Shown here: positions 42,895 through 51,919 of the stretch, in pieces | Position numbering within the stretch: the stretch's first letter is position 1 | Layout of the letters: each line of letters begins with the position of its first letter | Origin: Pseudomonas sp. FP1742 | Lineage (GTDB): Bacteria; Pseudomonadota; Gammaproteobacteria; Pseudomonadales; Pseudomonadaceae | Direction: 5' to 3' | DNA length: 64,000 nt | Assembly: GCF_030687145.1 (NCBI RefSeq) | Contig: NZ_CP117460.1 | Location: 6,572,001-6,636,000 of the forward strand | The notes under the pieces: model-generated | Seen by the model: the letters and a program-made list of their open reading frames with translations, nothing else | Told to the model about the DNA's origin: nothing | Databases searched by the model: none | Position numbers and translations under genes: made by a program

Positions 42895-43767
42895 TTACAA
42901 ACTGATCGCGGTCGCCTCGAACCGCACCCGGGGATGGGCGATCCGGTCCTGCGCCCGCACCAGTTCCAGCTCGTAGCTGGCACAAACCTGGGTTTCCAGC
43001 AGCACTTCATGCACCGCCGCCGCAGTGAATTCAAAGGCATTCACCAGGCTGTCACCCAGCAGCACACGCGCCAGGAACAGCCCGGAAGTCAGATCGCCAA
43101 CGCCCACCGGCTGACGGGGAAACGCCAGCAGCGGCCGACGCAAGTGCCAGCTGCCTTCAGCGGTCACCAGCAACATCTCGAAGCCATCCGCCGGTTTGCC
43201 GGGATAGTCGAGATGCTTGACCAGCACCGCCTTCGGACCGCGCGCCAGCAGCGACCGCGCCATGGCCAGGCAATCGAATAATGATTGCGCCTTACGCCCC
43301 GAGAAGCTGTTCAGTTCCAACTGATTCGGACACATGAAATCGGCCACCGCCGCGGCTTCTTCGAGCAGAAAATCGCTGACCTCGGCTGGAACACTGCAGC
43401 CCTTTTCCGGATGGCCCATCACCGGGTCGCAGAGATATAAAGCTTTTGGATTGATCGATTTGATTCGCTCCACCCCCACCAGAATCGCCCGGCCCTGGGC
43501 CGCGCTGCCGAGGTAGCCGGACAACACGGCATCGCAGTTACCCAACTCGCCAATTGCCGCGATCCCTTCCACCAATTCCGGAATCTGATGCGGAGACAGC
43601 ACTTCCCCGGCCCATTGGCCATATTGCGTGTGGTTGGAGAACTGCACGGTATTGAGCGGCCAGACGTTCACCCCGACCCGCTGCATCGGGAATACCGCGG
43701 CGCTGTTGCCAGCATGGCCGAACACCACGTGGGACTGGATGGCGAGCAGATGGGGCGTACGTTTCAT
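42895..43767 (-). CDS. pdxY: pyridoxal kinase
   Basis: Ribokinase-family enzyme of 290 residues that phosphorylates pyridoxal in the PLP salvage pathway. The opening [27 protein letters not shown] binds substrate. [14 protein letters not shown] (about 119-132) and the anion-hole/catalytic Asp motif [12 protein letters not shown] (about 220-231) follow. The length matches PdxY. It starts at ATG 43767 and stands alone. Confidence 0.95.
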   Translation of the reverse strand: MKRTPHLLAIQSHVVFGHAGNSAAVFPMQRVGVNVWPLNTVQFSNHTQYGQWAGEVLSPHQIPELVEGIAAIGELGNCDAVLSGYLGSAAQGRAILVGVERIKSINPKALYLCDPVMGHPEKGCSVPAEVSDFLLEEAAAVADFMCPNQLELNSFSGRKAQSLFDCLAMARSLLARGPKAVLVKHLDYPGKPADGFEMLLVTAEGSWHLRRPLLAFPRQPVGVGDLTSGLFLARVLLGDSLVNAFEFTAAAVHEVLLETQVCASYELELVRAQDRIAHPRVRFEATAISL

Positions 43768-43887
43768 GCGGTGAGTTTTCCGTAAACCGATTGAAATTCG
43801 AGCCGCGCAGTATGCGACTAAACGCAGCCTGTACGACAGACCGGCGACGCAGTTAAGCTGACACTATCTTGTTGGAGCACCCTGCTG

Positions 43888-44301
43888 ATGCTGACCCTCG
43901 GAAATATCTTCGTGTTTATGCTGCTCGCCACCGGTGGTGCGTGGCTGTGGCACAACCACGGCTTGCGTGAACGCGCGCTGGAACGGGTTCAGCAGCACTG
44001 TGCCAAGCTGCGGATCGAGTTGCTGGACGGCAACGTAGCCTTGAAAAAGATCGCTTTCATTAAAGACGCTAATGGCCGTCGGCGCCTGGCCCGTGTGTAT
44101 AACTTCGAATTCACCGTGACCGGCGAAACACGCCACACCGGTACCATCACCCAGTTCGGCGCCCATAGCGCGCAGATCGAGCTCGCGCCCTACCCGATGC
44201 CGTTCGACGACACACCGCCGGTGGTCGATATCGCGAAGCCCAGCGCCGAGGTGATTGAATTGAGCCAGTGGCGGCAGGAACACACCAAGTGGCGGCCTTG
44301 A
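43888..44301 (+). CDS. DUF3301 membrane-anchored protein
   Basis: Protein of 137 residues. One N-terminal membrane anchor (about 1-22, MLTLGNIFVFMLLATGGAWLW) is followed by a DUF3301 domain containing HNHGLRERALERVQQHC and a beta-rich region (VYNFEFTVTGETRHTGTI). Its function is unknown. It is divergent from pdxY with a 120-base gap. Confidence 0.85.
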   Translation: MLTLGNIFVFMLLATGGAWLWHNHGLRERALERVQQHCAKLRIELLDGNVALKKIAFIKDANGRRRLARVYNFEFTVTGETRHTGTITQFGAHSAQIELAPYPMPFDDTPPVVDIAKPSAEVIELSQWRQEHTKWRP

Positions 44302-44326
44302 AGGTGGTTGTCGTCAGATAAATCCA

Positions 44327-44421
44327 TTCGCGAGCAAGCCCGCTCCCACATTTGGTCTGTTGTGCGGCACAACTTGTGTAAACCCCACAGAACCCCTGTG
44401 GGAGCGGGCTTGCTCGCGAAG
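44327..44421. repeat. REPIN
   Basis: Inverted pair of REP cores between the convergent DUF3301 and CobW-like genes. Confidence 0.9.
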
Positions 44422-44450
44422 AGGCCTTCACAGGCTCTGCAAAAAACCAG

Positions 44451-45422
44451 CTAGCTCGCTTGCACCCGGCATCCGGCCAAGCCTTGCTGCAACCCCTCAA
44501 CAGCCTGCGCCTCACTGAAAATCAGCTCGATGCGCGAATCCCGTCGCCATTCGCTGGGTTGCCAATCCAGTAACGAGTTATCCAGCCCATTGGCCGACAC
44601 CCACCCCTCGACGCTGTGGATAACCAGTTTCGCCCGCCGCCATTCAAGGCTCTCGAGCCACTTTCCGATCAGTACGACATCGAATGCCTGACTCGGATGC
44701 CAACGCCAGCCGACGCTCCAGCCACCCTCTTGCGCCTGACTCAAGCAAATCGGCTGCGTGGGGTCAGTCCAGATGGCTGGCATCTGCGCCAATCCCTTGG
44801 GCACGACAAAGTTATCCACACCCGCGACAGCCTGGGCCTTGAGGCCCGGTAACTCGGTCAACGGCAAGACGGCTTGCTGCGTCCAGTACAAAGGACGCGA
44901 CGGTAACTGTGCGGCGATTCGCTGGCGACCACTGTCGTCGAGGCCTTCAGACTTGTTCAGCAACAGCAAGCCGGCACTGTCCAAGGCTTGCTGTTGCGCC
45001 GCAGGTAGCGGTTTTCCGGCCGCGAGCGCCTGGGCGTCCAACACCAGCACACAGGGCTGCACCGCCAGGACGCCTTGCCATGGCGCCTCGCGCAATTGCC
45101 TGAGCAACTGCGCCGGATGCCCCAGCCCGGAGGGCTCGATGAACAGTCGATCCGGTCGTGCCTTGCGCAGCAACCGCCCGAGGCCGATCTGAAACGGCGC
45201 ACCATTGACGCAACACAAACACCCCCCGGCCACTTCCCCCAGTGCGATACCATCGGCGTCCTGGGTCAACAGCGCAGCATCCAGGCCGATCTGGCCGAAC
45301 TCGTTGATCAGCACCGCCCAGCGCTCACCCGCCGGCCGCTGCGCCAGCAGGTGCTTGATCAGGCTGGTCTTGCCTGCCCCCAGCGGGCCTGCAATGACAT
45401 GGGTGGGAATGTTCTGCAACAT
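44451..45422 (-). CDS. CobW/COG0523 GTPase, metallochaperone candidate
   Basis: P-loop GTPase of 323 residues. GPLGAGKTS (about 12-20) is the Walker A, VLINEFGQIGLD the switch region, GGCLCCVNG (about 70) the CxCC metal site, and LLLNKSEGL the NKxE-type guanine motif. The C-terminal CobW_C domain is present but shorter than in ZigA. COG0523 proteins deliver zinc or other metals. It lies at the edge of the Zur cluster, divergent from a small exported protein gene (27-base gap), yet I see no Zur box in that gap. Two perfect DnaA-box 9-mers (44615 and 44812) lie inside it, probably by chance. Confidence 0.87.
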   Translation of the reverse strand: MLQNIPTHVIAGPLGAGKTSLIKHLLAQRPAGERWAVLINEFGQIGLDAALLTQDADGIALGEVAGGCLCCVNGAPFQIGLGRLLRKARPDRLFIEPSGLGHPAQLLRQLREAPWQGVLAVQPCVLVLDAQALAAGKPLPAAQQQALDSAGLLLLNKSEGLDDSGRQRIAAQLPSRPLYWTQQAVLPLTELPGLKAQAVAGVDNFVVPKGLAQMPAIWTDPTQPICLSQAQEGGWSVGWRWHPSQAFDVVLIGKWLESLEWRRAKLVIHSVEGWVSANGLDNSLLDWQPSEWRRDSRIELIFSEAQAVEGLQQGLAGCRVQAS

Positions 45423-45449
45423 GATCAAGGTTTTCTGAGGAGGTCAAGG

Positions 45450-45806
45450 ATGCGGTTGATGGGATGGTCGTTACTTCTGGTGCTCACGTCGAGTGAAGTG
45501 CTGGCCCAGGCCTGCGTGGTGCACAGCACGGCTGCGCGGCTCGACGTGAAGGTCTGCCAGCAGAACCGCAACATCCCGGAAAAACTGTTCGCCGACGGTT
45601 TCTGCCAGCCGAATCTGGCCGGGCAGAAGGTCGAGGTGCAGTACGTCGACCAATGCCCCACCGGCGCGTTCGGGGTGTGCAGCAACGCTCAAGTCGCCAA
45701 TATGCCTTACCGGCAGGATATTCACTATTACGGCGTGGCCACCGATGCGGCGTATCTGAAGCCGTTTTGCGAAACCCAGAGCCAGGGAACCTGGCTCAAC
45801 CCTTGA
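45450..45806 (+). CDS. small exported Cys-containing protein
   Basis: Secreted or periplasmic protein of 118 residues with a signal peptide (about 1-20, ending SSEVLA). The mature part has six cysteines (ACVV, KVCQQ, GFCQP, DQCP, GVCSN, PFCETQ), probably in disulfides, and a HYYG segment. The strong GAGGAGG ribosome site fixes the start. I do not recognise a family with known function. It is divergent from the small CobW gene and convergent with the DUF1826 gene inside the zinc cluster. Confidence 0.75.
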   Translation: MRLMGWSLLLVLTSSEVLAQACVVHSTAARLDVKVCQQNRNIPEKLFADGFCQPNLAGQKVEVQYVDQCPTGAFGVCSNAQVANMPYRQDIHYYGVATDAAYLKPFCETQSQGTWLNP

Positions 45807-45810
45807 GCCG

Positions 45811-46461
45811 CTAGCTCAGCCAGTCAAGGGTCAGAATCAAACGACGCTCACCCGGCGCCAGCAGCGGCGAACGGTGAATCAGGCCGAAGCCTTCGTTGCC
45901 GTGCCACTTCTCTCCTTTGAGCAGCGCCACTTCGCCGCTGGCGATTTGCTGGACCAGCGAATCATCCTGCGGTTCGGCGTCAGGCTTGCCTAATTGCCGG
46001 CGATCCATCGCCCCTTCCTTCAGCCATTGGCTGCCAATCCCTGCGTAGGTGGTGATCAACCGCACCGGCACATGATCGACGTGGAAACGCGGGCACATGG
46101 CTTTGTCCAGAACCCGCAGGCGCAGGCCGATACGTTGGGCGCCCAGCAGGCAGGCGAACGCGCTGACCAGCCAGGAAACGTCGGCGATAAAGCCTTCGTA
46201 ACCTTCAAGGTCGCCGAAGCCTGAGGCTAAACCGTGGAGATTGGGTTCGGCGTCTTCACTGGCCATTTCCAGGGACAGCGATTCGGCCAGCGGCTCGTTC
46301 AGGGACAGCAGCAAGCGACCGAAACCGGCAATGTGCGCCGGCAGTTGGCGTTGCCAGAGGGCGAGGTTCACACCGTCGTCCAGAATCCCGGTCAGCACCT
46401 TTGGCGTTTCACCTTGAACCTGAGCAATGAGCGGTCGCCGCTTCAGACTGGGCGCCAGCAT
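45811..46461 (-). CDS. DUF1826 protein of the zinc cluster
   Basis: Cytoplasmic protein of 216 residues, DUF1826. Notable segments are LWQRQLPAHIAGF, CPRFHVDHVPVRLITTYAG (about 120-140, with a Cys and two His that could bind metal) and KGEKWHGNEGFGLIHRSP, an arrangement a little like iron/2-oxoglutarate oxygenases. No enzymatic role is established. Its ATG overlaps the stop of the ZigA-like gene by one base, so it is the second gene of that Zur-controlled unit. P. aeruginosa has the same pair at PA5535-PA5534, from memory. Confidence 0.8.
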   Translation of the reverse strand: MLAPSLKRRPLIAQVQGETPKVLTGILDDGVNLALWQRQLPAHIAGFGRLLLSLNEPLAESLSLEMASEDAEPNLHGLASGFGDLEGYEGFIADVSWLVSAFACLLGAQRIGLRLRVLDKAMCPRFHVDHVPVRLITTYAGIGSQWLKEGAMDRRQLGKPDAEPQDDSLVQQIASGEVALLKGEKWHGNEGFGLIHRSPLLAPGERRLILTLDWLS

Positions 46462-47669
46462 CAGGCCGCCGCCTCTTCGTGCCAGGGACCGAACGGATCG
46501 GGCAACAACCGCCAACCCTCGACGCCCAGGGCCATTTCAGCATCCGTCAGCAGGCAGTTATCAAGTTCGGCGGTGAGTTGTGCAAAGTCGATGTTCTGGC
46601 CGATAAATACCAGTTCCTGCCGGCAATCGCCGGTGGCGGCCGTCCAGTTTTCCATGATCCCCGCGGTGCTTTCTTCATCCTGCGGCCACTGGTTTTTCGG
46701 CACGAAACGCCACCAGCGCCCGGCAAAACCATGACGCATCAAGCCGCCGGCCTGGGACCAACTGCCGGCGTCCATGTGTTTGCTGGCCAGCCAGAAAAAG
46801 CCCTTGGAACGCAGCAGTCTGCCGTTCACCCACGGGCGGTCGATGAAGCTGAAAAAGCGCTGCGGATGAAACGGTCGCCGCGCCCGATAGGCCGTGGAGG
46901 CAATGCCGTACTCCTCGGTTTCCGGGACGTGCTCACCACGCAGTTCCTGTAACCAACCCGGCGCCTGAGCGGCCCTTTCGAAGTCGAAGCGGCCGGTGTC
47001 GAGGATTTTCTTGAGCGGTACTTCACCCATGACCATCGGAATGATTTCGGCCTGGGCATTGAGCCGTTCGAGGATCGCGATCAACTCCTGGCGCTCGCGG
47101 CTGCTGATCAAATCGATCTTGCTGATCAGGATCACGTCAGCGAATTCGATCTGCTCGATCAACAGGTCAGTGATCGAGCGTTCGTCCTCCTCTCCCAGGG
47201 TTTCGCCACGGGAAGCGAGGCTTTCAGCGGCTTGGTAGTCGAGCAGGAAGTTCATGCCGTCGACCACGGTGACCATGGTGTCAAGCCGTGCAATGTCCGC
47301 AAGGCTCTGCCCTTCTTCATCGCGAAACGTGAAAGTTTCCGCCACGGGCAACGGCTCGGAAATGCCCGTGGACTCGATCAACAGGTAATCGAAACGACCG
47401 TCCTTGGCGAGTTTGCTGACTTCTTCGAGCAAATCTTCCCGCAAGGTGCAGCAAATGCAGCCATTGCTCATTTCCACGAGCTTTTCTTCGGCACGGTTCA
47501 GGCTGACATCGCGTTGAACTTCGCTGCCATCGATATTGATCTCGCTCATGTCGTTGACGATCACCGCGACCCGCAGATTATCGCGATTACGTAGTACGTA
47601 ATTCAGCAGTGTACTTTTTCCGGCGCCGAGAAAGCCCGACAGGACGGTCACGGGGAGACGATTGGGCAT
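46461..47669 (-). CDS. zigA: zinc-starvation COG0523 GTPase (ZigA-like metallochaperone)
   Basis: GTPase of 402 residues. The Walker [10 protein letters not shown] (about 12-20), [10 protein letters not shown] switch, [12 protein letters not shown] metal site (about 68-79), [11 protein letters not shown] and ISKIDLI guanine motif are complete, followed by a full CobW_C domain (about 265-390). This is the ZigA/YeiR class that moves zinc under limitation. A perfect Zur-type palindrome lies 50 bases upstream, and a GAGGA ribosome site precedes the ATG. The DUF1826 gene overlaps its stop. Confidence 0.92.
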   Translation of the reverse strand: MPNRLPVTVLSGFLGAGKSTLLNYVLRNRDNLRVAVIVNDMSEINIDGSEVQRDVSLNRAEEKLVEMSNGCICCTLREDLLEEVSKLAKDGRFDYLLIESTGISEPLPVAETFTFRDEEGQSLADIARLDTMVTVVDGMNFLLDYQAAESLASRGETLGEEDERSITDLLIEQIEFADVILISKIDLISSRERQELIAILERLNAQAEIIPMVMGEVPLKKILDTGRFDFERAAQAPGWLQELRGEHVPETEEYGIASTAYRARRPFHPQRFFSFIDRPWVNGRLLRSKGFFWLASKHMDAGSWSQAGGLMRHGFAGRWWRFVPKNQWPQDEESTAGIMENWTAATGDCRQELVFIGQNIDFAQLTAELDNCLLTDAEMALGVEGWRLLPDPFGPWHEEAAA

Positions 47670-47718
47670 CAGGTATTCCTCACAGGGATGCCCGGTCGCA
47701 ATGTCGGGCTTAATTTAT

Positions 47719-47731
47719 GTTATAGTATAAC
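47719..47731. promoter_or_regulatory. Zur box (zigA / exported-protein divergent promoter)
   Basis: GTTATAGTATAAC, a perfect palindrome around one G, matches the Zur operator pattern GTTATANNATAAC-type seen in Pseudomonas. It lies between zigA and the gene at 47812. Confidence 0.85.
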
Positions 47732-47811
47732 AACACAAACAAGCCACTCTCCTCTTGCTCACCGCGACAAAGAGCACGATGCTTTAACCCGTCCGCTCCT
47801 TGAGAAATGCC

Positions 47812-48189
47812 ATGGGAAACGCTCTGAGATTCTCGTTGTTGAGCCTTTCGCTGCTGATCGCAGTCGATGCCTGGGGACAAATTCCCAGCCTGGCCAAATG
47901 CACCCGCAGCGCCAATCTGCTGGCCTGCGTGGATGCCGACGGCAATGCCTACAGCGTTAACACCGTCGGCAACATGATCTACTTGCGCGGCTTTGAAGTC
48001 GCCGGTAAACGCTATTGGGCGCAGACCAATAGCCGCTACGGGCAACTGACGTTCTTTACCGGCATCGCGTCCGATGGCGAAGCCTGGGTCGGCTACAACC
48101 GCCGGGTTGGCTGGACAACCATCAATCGGTTCTCCAGCTCCGGGGGCAGCAGCGCGAAGTTCACCTGCAGCCGGATGACCGGTTGCTAG
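47812..48189 (+). CDS. small exported protein under a Zur box
   Basis: Secreted or periplasmic protein of 125 residues with a signal peptide (about 1-22, ending VDAWG). The mature chain carries four Cys (KCTRS, ACVDADG, TCSRMTGC), with the last residue a Cys, and Gly/Tyr-rich strands such as YGQLTFFTGI. I do not recognise a family. It is divergent from zigA across the Zur box, so it is probably zinc-repressed. The ATG at 47812 is used; a TTG four codons earlier is the only alternative. Its end overlaps the amidase gene by four bases. Confidence 0.75.
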   Translation: MGNALRFSLLSLSLLIAVDAWGQIPSLAKCTRSANLLACVDADGNAYSVNTVGNMIYLRGFEVAGKRYWAQTNSRYGQLTFFTGIASDGEAWVGYNRRVGWTTINRFSSSGGSSAKFTCSRMTGC

Positions 48190-49394
48190 GCCTGTGCCTT
48201 TTTCTGCTCCTGCTGCCAGGCGATATAGCTGTTCATTGGGGGATTCTTCTGGAAGTAACGCTGCAAGCCTTCGAATAAACCATCCGCCACGGCCTGCTGA
48301 TGCCGCGCCGTCACCAGTCGCTGGCTGTCGCGGGCGTTCGAGATGAAGCCGGTTTCCACCAGAATCGATGGCACATCCGGCGACTTCAACACGGCGAAAC
48401 CCGCCTGTTCCACACGCTTCTGATGCAGCGTGGTAATGCCTGCCAGGCTGCCGAGCACCGTGTTGCCCAACTGCAAACTGGCGGCGATGGTGGCGTTCAT
48501 CGACATGTCGAGAATCACCCCGGCGAGCATCGGATCCTTGTCCTTGAGATTGAGCAGGCTGGTGGCGCCCAACAGGTCCGCACCGTTCTCCCGTTGCGCC
48601 ATGAAGCGCGCCGTGGCCGAGGTCGCGCCGCCTTCGGACAGGCAGTACACCGACGCACCTGAAGCGGTGAGGCGCGGCGCGGCGTCCGCATGGACGGAGA
48701 TGAACATGTCGGCCTTGTGCTTGCGGGCGATCTCCACGCGCTTGCGCAGCGGGACGAAGAAGTCATCGTTACGCACCAGTTTCACGTCGAAGCCCTTTTC
48801 ACGCTTCAGCCTCTTGGCCAACAGCTGGGCGATCGATAGCACCACGTCTTTCTCCCGCTCACCTTTGGCGCCGACCGCGCCCGGGTCTTTGCCGCCGTGA
48901 CCAGGGTCGACCACCACAATGATGTCGCGCTTGGGGTGAGCCTTGTCGATGATGGGCTCACGTTTTTCCGACGACGCCGCCGCGATCTGTAGCGGAGCAA
49001 TGGCCTTCAGATCGAGCACCAATCGGTGCCCCTGCCCATCCTGTGGCGGCAGCAGGAAACTGTTGAGCTGCACCGGGCCGCTGAGGTCAAGAACGATCCG
49101 CGTATCACCCTGACCGAAATGCCCGGAACGGATCGCGCGAATCACCGAGTTGTCGAGCACCAACTGACTGAAGTCGCCACTGAGGTCGGCGCCACTCAGA
49201 TCGATGATCAGCCGCTCAGGAGCACTCAGGGAAAAGGTTTTGTATTGCACCGGCCCGCTCAGATCGAACACCAGTCGCAGCTTGTCGTCCGAACGCCACA
49301 GTCGTGCATTGCGAATTTGCGTGGCCGACACACCAAAAGGTAACGCGAAGGCCGCGCTGGCCAGAATCAGGTTGAGCAAGTGACGTCTGTGCAT
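48186..49394 (-). CDS. amiA: N-acetylmuramoyl-L-alanine amidase, AmiA type
   Basis: Periplasmic murein amidase of 402 residues. A signal with two adjacent Arg (MHRRHLLNLILASAAFALPFGVSA) suggests Tat export. An AMIN domain (about 28-135, targeting) precedes an Amidase_3 catalytic domain (about 165-390) with the zinc ligands in VVDPGHGGKDPGAVG, the catalytic region and the terminal VETGFISN Glu. No LysM domain is present, unlike AmiB. In Zur regulons an extra amidase supports division when zinc is scarce. It is divergent from folE2 across a Zur box. Confidence 0.92.
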   Translation of the reverse strand: MHRRHLLNLILASAAFALPFGVSATQIRNARLWRSDDKLRLVFDLSGPVQYKTFSLSAPERLIIDLSGADLSGDFSQLVLDNSVIRAIRSGHFGQGDTRIVLDLSGPVQLNSFLLPPQDGQGHRLVLDLKAIAPLQIAAASSEKREPIIDKAHPKRDIIVVVDPGHGGKDPGAVGAKGEREKDVVLSIAQLLAKRLKREKGFDVKLVRNDDFFVPLRKRVEIARKHKADMFISVHADAAPRLTASGASVYCLSEGGATSATARFMAQRENGADLLGATSLLNLKDKDPMLAGVILDMSMNATIAASLQLGNTVLGSLAGITTLHQKRVEQAGFAVLKSPDVPSILVETGFISNARDSQRLVTARHQQAVADGLFEGLQRYFQKNPPMNSYIAWQQEQKKAQA

Positions 49395-49435
49395 GATGAA
49401 AGCTCGTTCACGAAAAAGGCATCGTCGATTTGATT

Positions 49436-49448
49436 GTTATAATATAAC
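49436..49448. promoter_or_regulatory. Zur box (amiA / folE2 divergent promoter)
   Basis: GTTATAATATAAC, a perfect 13-base Zur-type palindrome, is 41 bases before amiA and 32 bases before the folE2 ATG used here. It could control the whole run to 55629. Confidence 0.88.
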
Positions 49449-49480
49449 ATGCCAAATCAACTCCCACGATGGACCTGCTC

Positions 49481-50377
49481 ATGAATGCGCTGACTCTGCC
49501 GGATATCGCCGCGCAGGCCTCACGCCAAGCCCTGCCACTCGATTGGGTGGGCATGTGCGGCGTTGCTCTTCCTGTTTTATTCGATGGCCAGCGACTGAAC
49601 GCAAAGGCCGACGCCGGCGTTAGCCTCGACGATGGAGAGGCGCGTGGCATTCATATGTCGCGGCTGTATCTGGCGCTGGAACTGCTTGAGCAGGAGAACC
49701 TTTCACCCGCGTTGTTGCGGCGAGTCTTGCGGAGTTTTCTCGAGACTCATGAAGGACTTTCCCACAACGCTTACCTAAAAATTCATACCGATCTATTGCT
49801 CAAAAGACCCGCGCTCGTCAGTCCCCTGGCCGGCTGGAAAACTTATCCGGTGAGCATCGAAGCCAGTTTTAAAAACGCGATGTTCCACGTGGAACTTAAA
49901 ATCGACGTGCCTTATTCCTCAACCTGCCCGTGCTCAGCAGCCCTTGCGAGACAGTTGATTCAGCAGCAATTCGTTGACGATTTCGCCAATCAACCATTGC
50001 AACACGCAGACGTTCTGGCTTGGCTCGGCTCCACGAAAGGCATCATCGCGACACCGCATAGCCAACGCAGCAATGCACAATTACGGCTGCGTCTGGATGA
50101 CTATCTGGATGACCTGCCGCTGATCGCCGCGATCAACGACGCGGAAGCAGCCCTCGGCACTGCTGTGCAAACCGCCGTGAAACGCGCCGACGAACAAGCT
50201 TTCGCCCTCGCCAACGGTCAAAACCTGATGTTCTGCGAAGACGCCGCGCGACGCCTGAACTTGGCACTGAGACGCTCCCCGGGCATCAACGCCTTTCACG
50301 TGCGAGTCGTCCACGCCGAAAGTCTTCACGCCCACGATGCCGTCGCCGAAAGCCGCTGGAACTGGGAGGCTGCATGA
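49481..50377 (+). CDS. folE2: zinc-independent GTP cyclohydrolase I (FolE2, type IB)
   Basis: Enzyme of 298 residues making dihydroneopterin triphosphate for folate, replacing zinc-dependent FolE when zinc is low. The COG1469 pattern is present: HMSRLYLALE, ETHEGLSHNAYLKI, VPYSSTCPCSAALAR (catalytic Cys/His region, about 140-154) and FCEDAARRLNLALRR. ATG 49481 is preferred; an ATG four codons earlier (49469) is possible. It is the first gene of the Zur-controlled run and overlaps the ABC ATPase gene (ATGA). A perfect parS palindrome lies inside it (49882-49895). Confidence 0.94.
   Translation: MNALTLPDIAAQASRQALPLDWVGMCGVALPVLFDGQRLNAKADAGVSLDDGEARGIHMSRLYLALELLEQENLSPALLRRVLRSFLETHEGLSHNAYLKIHTDLLLKRPALVSPLAGWKTYPVSIEASFKNAMFHVELKIDVPYSSTCPCSAALARQLIQQQFVDDFANQPLQHADVLAWLGSTKGIIATPHSQRSNAQLRLRLDDYLDDLPLIAAINDAEAALGTAVQTAVKRADEQAFALANGQNLMFCEDAARRLNLALRRSPGINAFHVRVVHAESLHAHDAVAESRWNWEAA
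49881..49896. other. parS site (ParB centromere) inside folE2
   Basis: TGTTCCACGTGGAACT contains the perfect 14-bp palindrome GTTCCACGTGGAAC of Pseudomonas parS. It is read as AMFHVEL in FolE2. Confidence 0.88.
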
Positions 50378-51042
50378 TCCGATGCCAAGCCTTGCGCTGG
50401 GGCGCACCCGGTCAGCCACTCACTCCGCCAGTGGATTTCGAATTACCCCAGGGCAGCCTGACCGCCGTCATCGGCGCCAACGGTTCGGGTAAAAGCAGCC
50501 TGCTGAAGGTCATCGCCGGCTTGCAAAAGCCACTGGCTGGCAACGTCGTCATTGATGTTCCACGCAAGGGCGGGCTTTCGTTCCTGCCTCAGCAACAACA
50601 CCTGGACCGGCAATTCCCCGTCAGCCTGCAAGAGTTGGTGGCCGCAGGTTTTTGGGGCAGCAAGCAAACTCCGGAAATTCGCAGCCAGCGACTCAAGGCT
50701 GCACTGGAAGACTGGTGCCTGACCGGTCTGGAACATCGCCCGTTGATGGCCCTTTCCGGGGGCGAATTGCAGCGGGCCCTGCTCGCCCGACTGAGCCTCG
50801 CCGAAGCGCGCTTGCTGCTGCTCGACGAACCCCACGCCGCTCTCGATGAGCTCGGCCAGGCGCTGCTCTGGAAACACATCCACGCCTGGCATGCCGATGG
50901 CCGAACCCTGGTCGTGGTGTGTCACGACCTGGCCGCCGTGCGCCAACATATTCCACAAGCATTACTGATCAAAAGTAGCGGTTGCGTCCTCGGTCCCAGT
51001 ACCGAGCTGATTCGCCAACAACCTCAGACGCAGGTGGCTTGA
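50374..51042 (+). CDS. metal ABC transporter ATPase (ZnuC-like)
   Basis: ATPase of 222 residues energising zinc (or manganese) import. Walker A GANGSGKSS (about 33-41), Q-loop FLPQQQHLDRQFPVS, signature LSGGELQRALLARLSLAEARLLLLDEP with Walker B, and the H-loop VVCHDL are intact. It overlaps folE2 and the permease gene. This is a second metal transporter, distinct from the canonical znuA-zur-znuCB locus, which is not in this window. Confidence 0.92.
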   Translation: MIRCQALRWGAPGQPLTPPVDFELPQGSLTAVIGANGSGKSSLLKVIAGLQKPLAGNVVIDVPRKGGLSFLPQQQHLDRQFPVSLQELVAAGFWGSKQTPEIRSQRLKAALEDWCLTGLEHRPLMALSGGELQRALLARLSLAEARLLLLDEPHAALDELGQALLWKHIHAWHADGRTLVVVCHDLAAVRQHIPQALLIKSSGCVLGPSTELIRQQPQTQVA

Positions 51043-51908
51043 TGATCGCTGCCGCTAACCTTTGGCAACCGTTCCACGAATTCGTGTTCATGCGCCGAGC
51101 GCTGCTCGGTGGCCTTGTCCTGGCGTGCAGCACGGCACCGCTTGGGGTCTTTCTGATCCTGCGACGCATGAGCCTGATTGGCGACGCGGTGGCTCACGGT
51201 ATCTTGCCCGGTGCCGCATTGGGCTTCTGGTTCGCCGGATTGAGCCTGCCCGCGCTGACCATCGGCGGCCTCGGTGCCGGCCTGAGCATGGCCGGATTAG
51301 CCGCCTGGATTACCCGTCGCACCGGTTTGCGGGAAGACGCGAGCCTGGCCGCGATCTACCCGATATCGCTGGCCAGCGGTGTGCTGATCCTTGGCATCGC
51401 CGGCAAGCGTCTGGACCTGTTGCACCTGTTGTTCGGCTCGGCGCTGGCGGTCGATGGCCCGACCTTGACCGGCATGCTCTGGGTCTCGGGCTTCAGCCTG
51501 ATCGCCATGGCGCTCATCTACAAACCACTGTTGCTGGACACCCTCGACCCACTCTTTCTGCAAACCGTCAGCCGCCTCGGGCCACTGGCTCACGGGGTAT
51601 TTCTGACGCTGGTGGTGCTGAACCTGGTGATCGGTTTCCAAGCCATCGGCGCACTAATGGTGGTTGGTTTGATGATGTTGCCGGCTGCTGCTTCCCGCTT
51701 CTGGAGTCGCCGTTTGCCAGTGCTGATTGCCATCGCCGCGCTGCTCGGCTGCCTCTCGGTCTGGCTCGGACTATTGCTGTCGCTCTACTACTCACTGCCC
51801 AGCGGTCCGGCGATCGTGCTGGTGGCTGGCGGTTGGTATCTGCTGTCCGTGGTGTTCGGTCCGGTGCACGGCTTGCTGCGCCGCCCGCCTTTGCTCACAT
51901 CCCAATGA
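51042..51908 (+). CDS. metal ABC transporter permease (ZnuB/ABC-3 family)
   Basis: Permease of 288 residues with about eight membrane segments; ABC-3 family. Landmarks: the start FMRRALLGGLVLACSTAPLG, RRMSLIGDAVAHGILPGAAL (about 43-62), LLFGSALAVDG and the conserved VVGLMMLPAAASRFWS. TGATG overlap with the ATPase gene shows tight co-translation. It works with the ATPase and binding protein on either side. Confidence 0.93.
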   Translation: MIAAANLWQPFHEFVFMRRALLGGLVLACSTAPLGVFLILRRMSLIGDAVAHGILPGAALGFWFAGLSLPALTIGGLGAGLSMAGLAAWITRRTGLREDASLAAIYPISLASGVLILGIAGKRLDLLHLLFGSALAVDGPTLTGMLWVSGFSLIAMALIYKPLLLDTLDPLFLQTVSRLGPLAHGVFLTLVVLNLVIGFQAIGALMVVGLMMLPAAASRFWSRRLPVLIAIAALLGCLSVWLGLLLSLYYSLPSGPAIVLVAGGWYLLSVVFGPVHGLLRRPPLLTSQ

Positions 51909-51919
51909 GGTGTTGCCCG

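Noticed and set aside
43715..43735. Possible third parS site (ACCACGTGGGAC)
   Set aside because: At least three mismatches from the 14-bp palindrome; likewise the CACGTGGAAAAC at about 15274 is only a half match.
44615..44820. Two perfect DnaA-box 9-mers in the small CobW gene
   Set aside because: They are 197 bases apart, in opposite orientation and without neighbours; two isolated copies can be chance.
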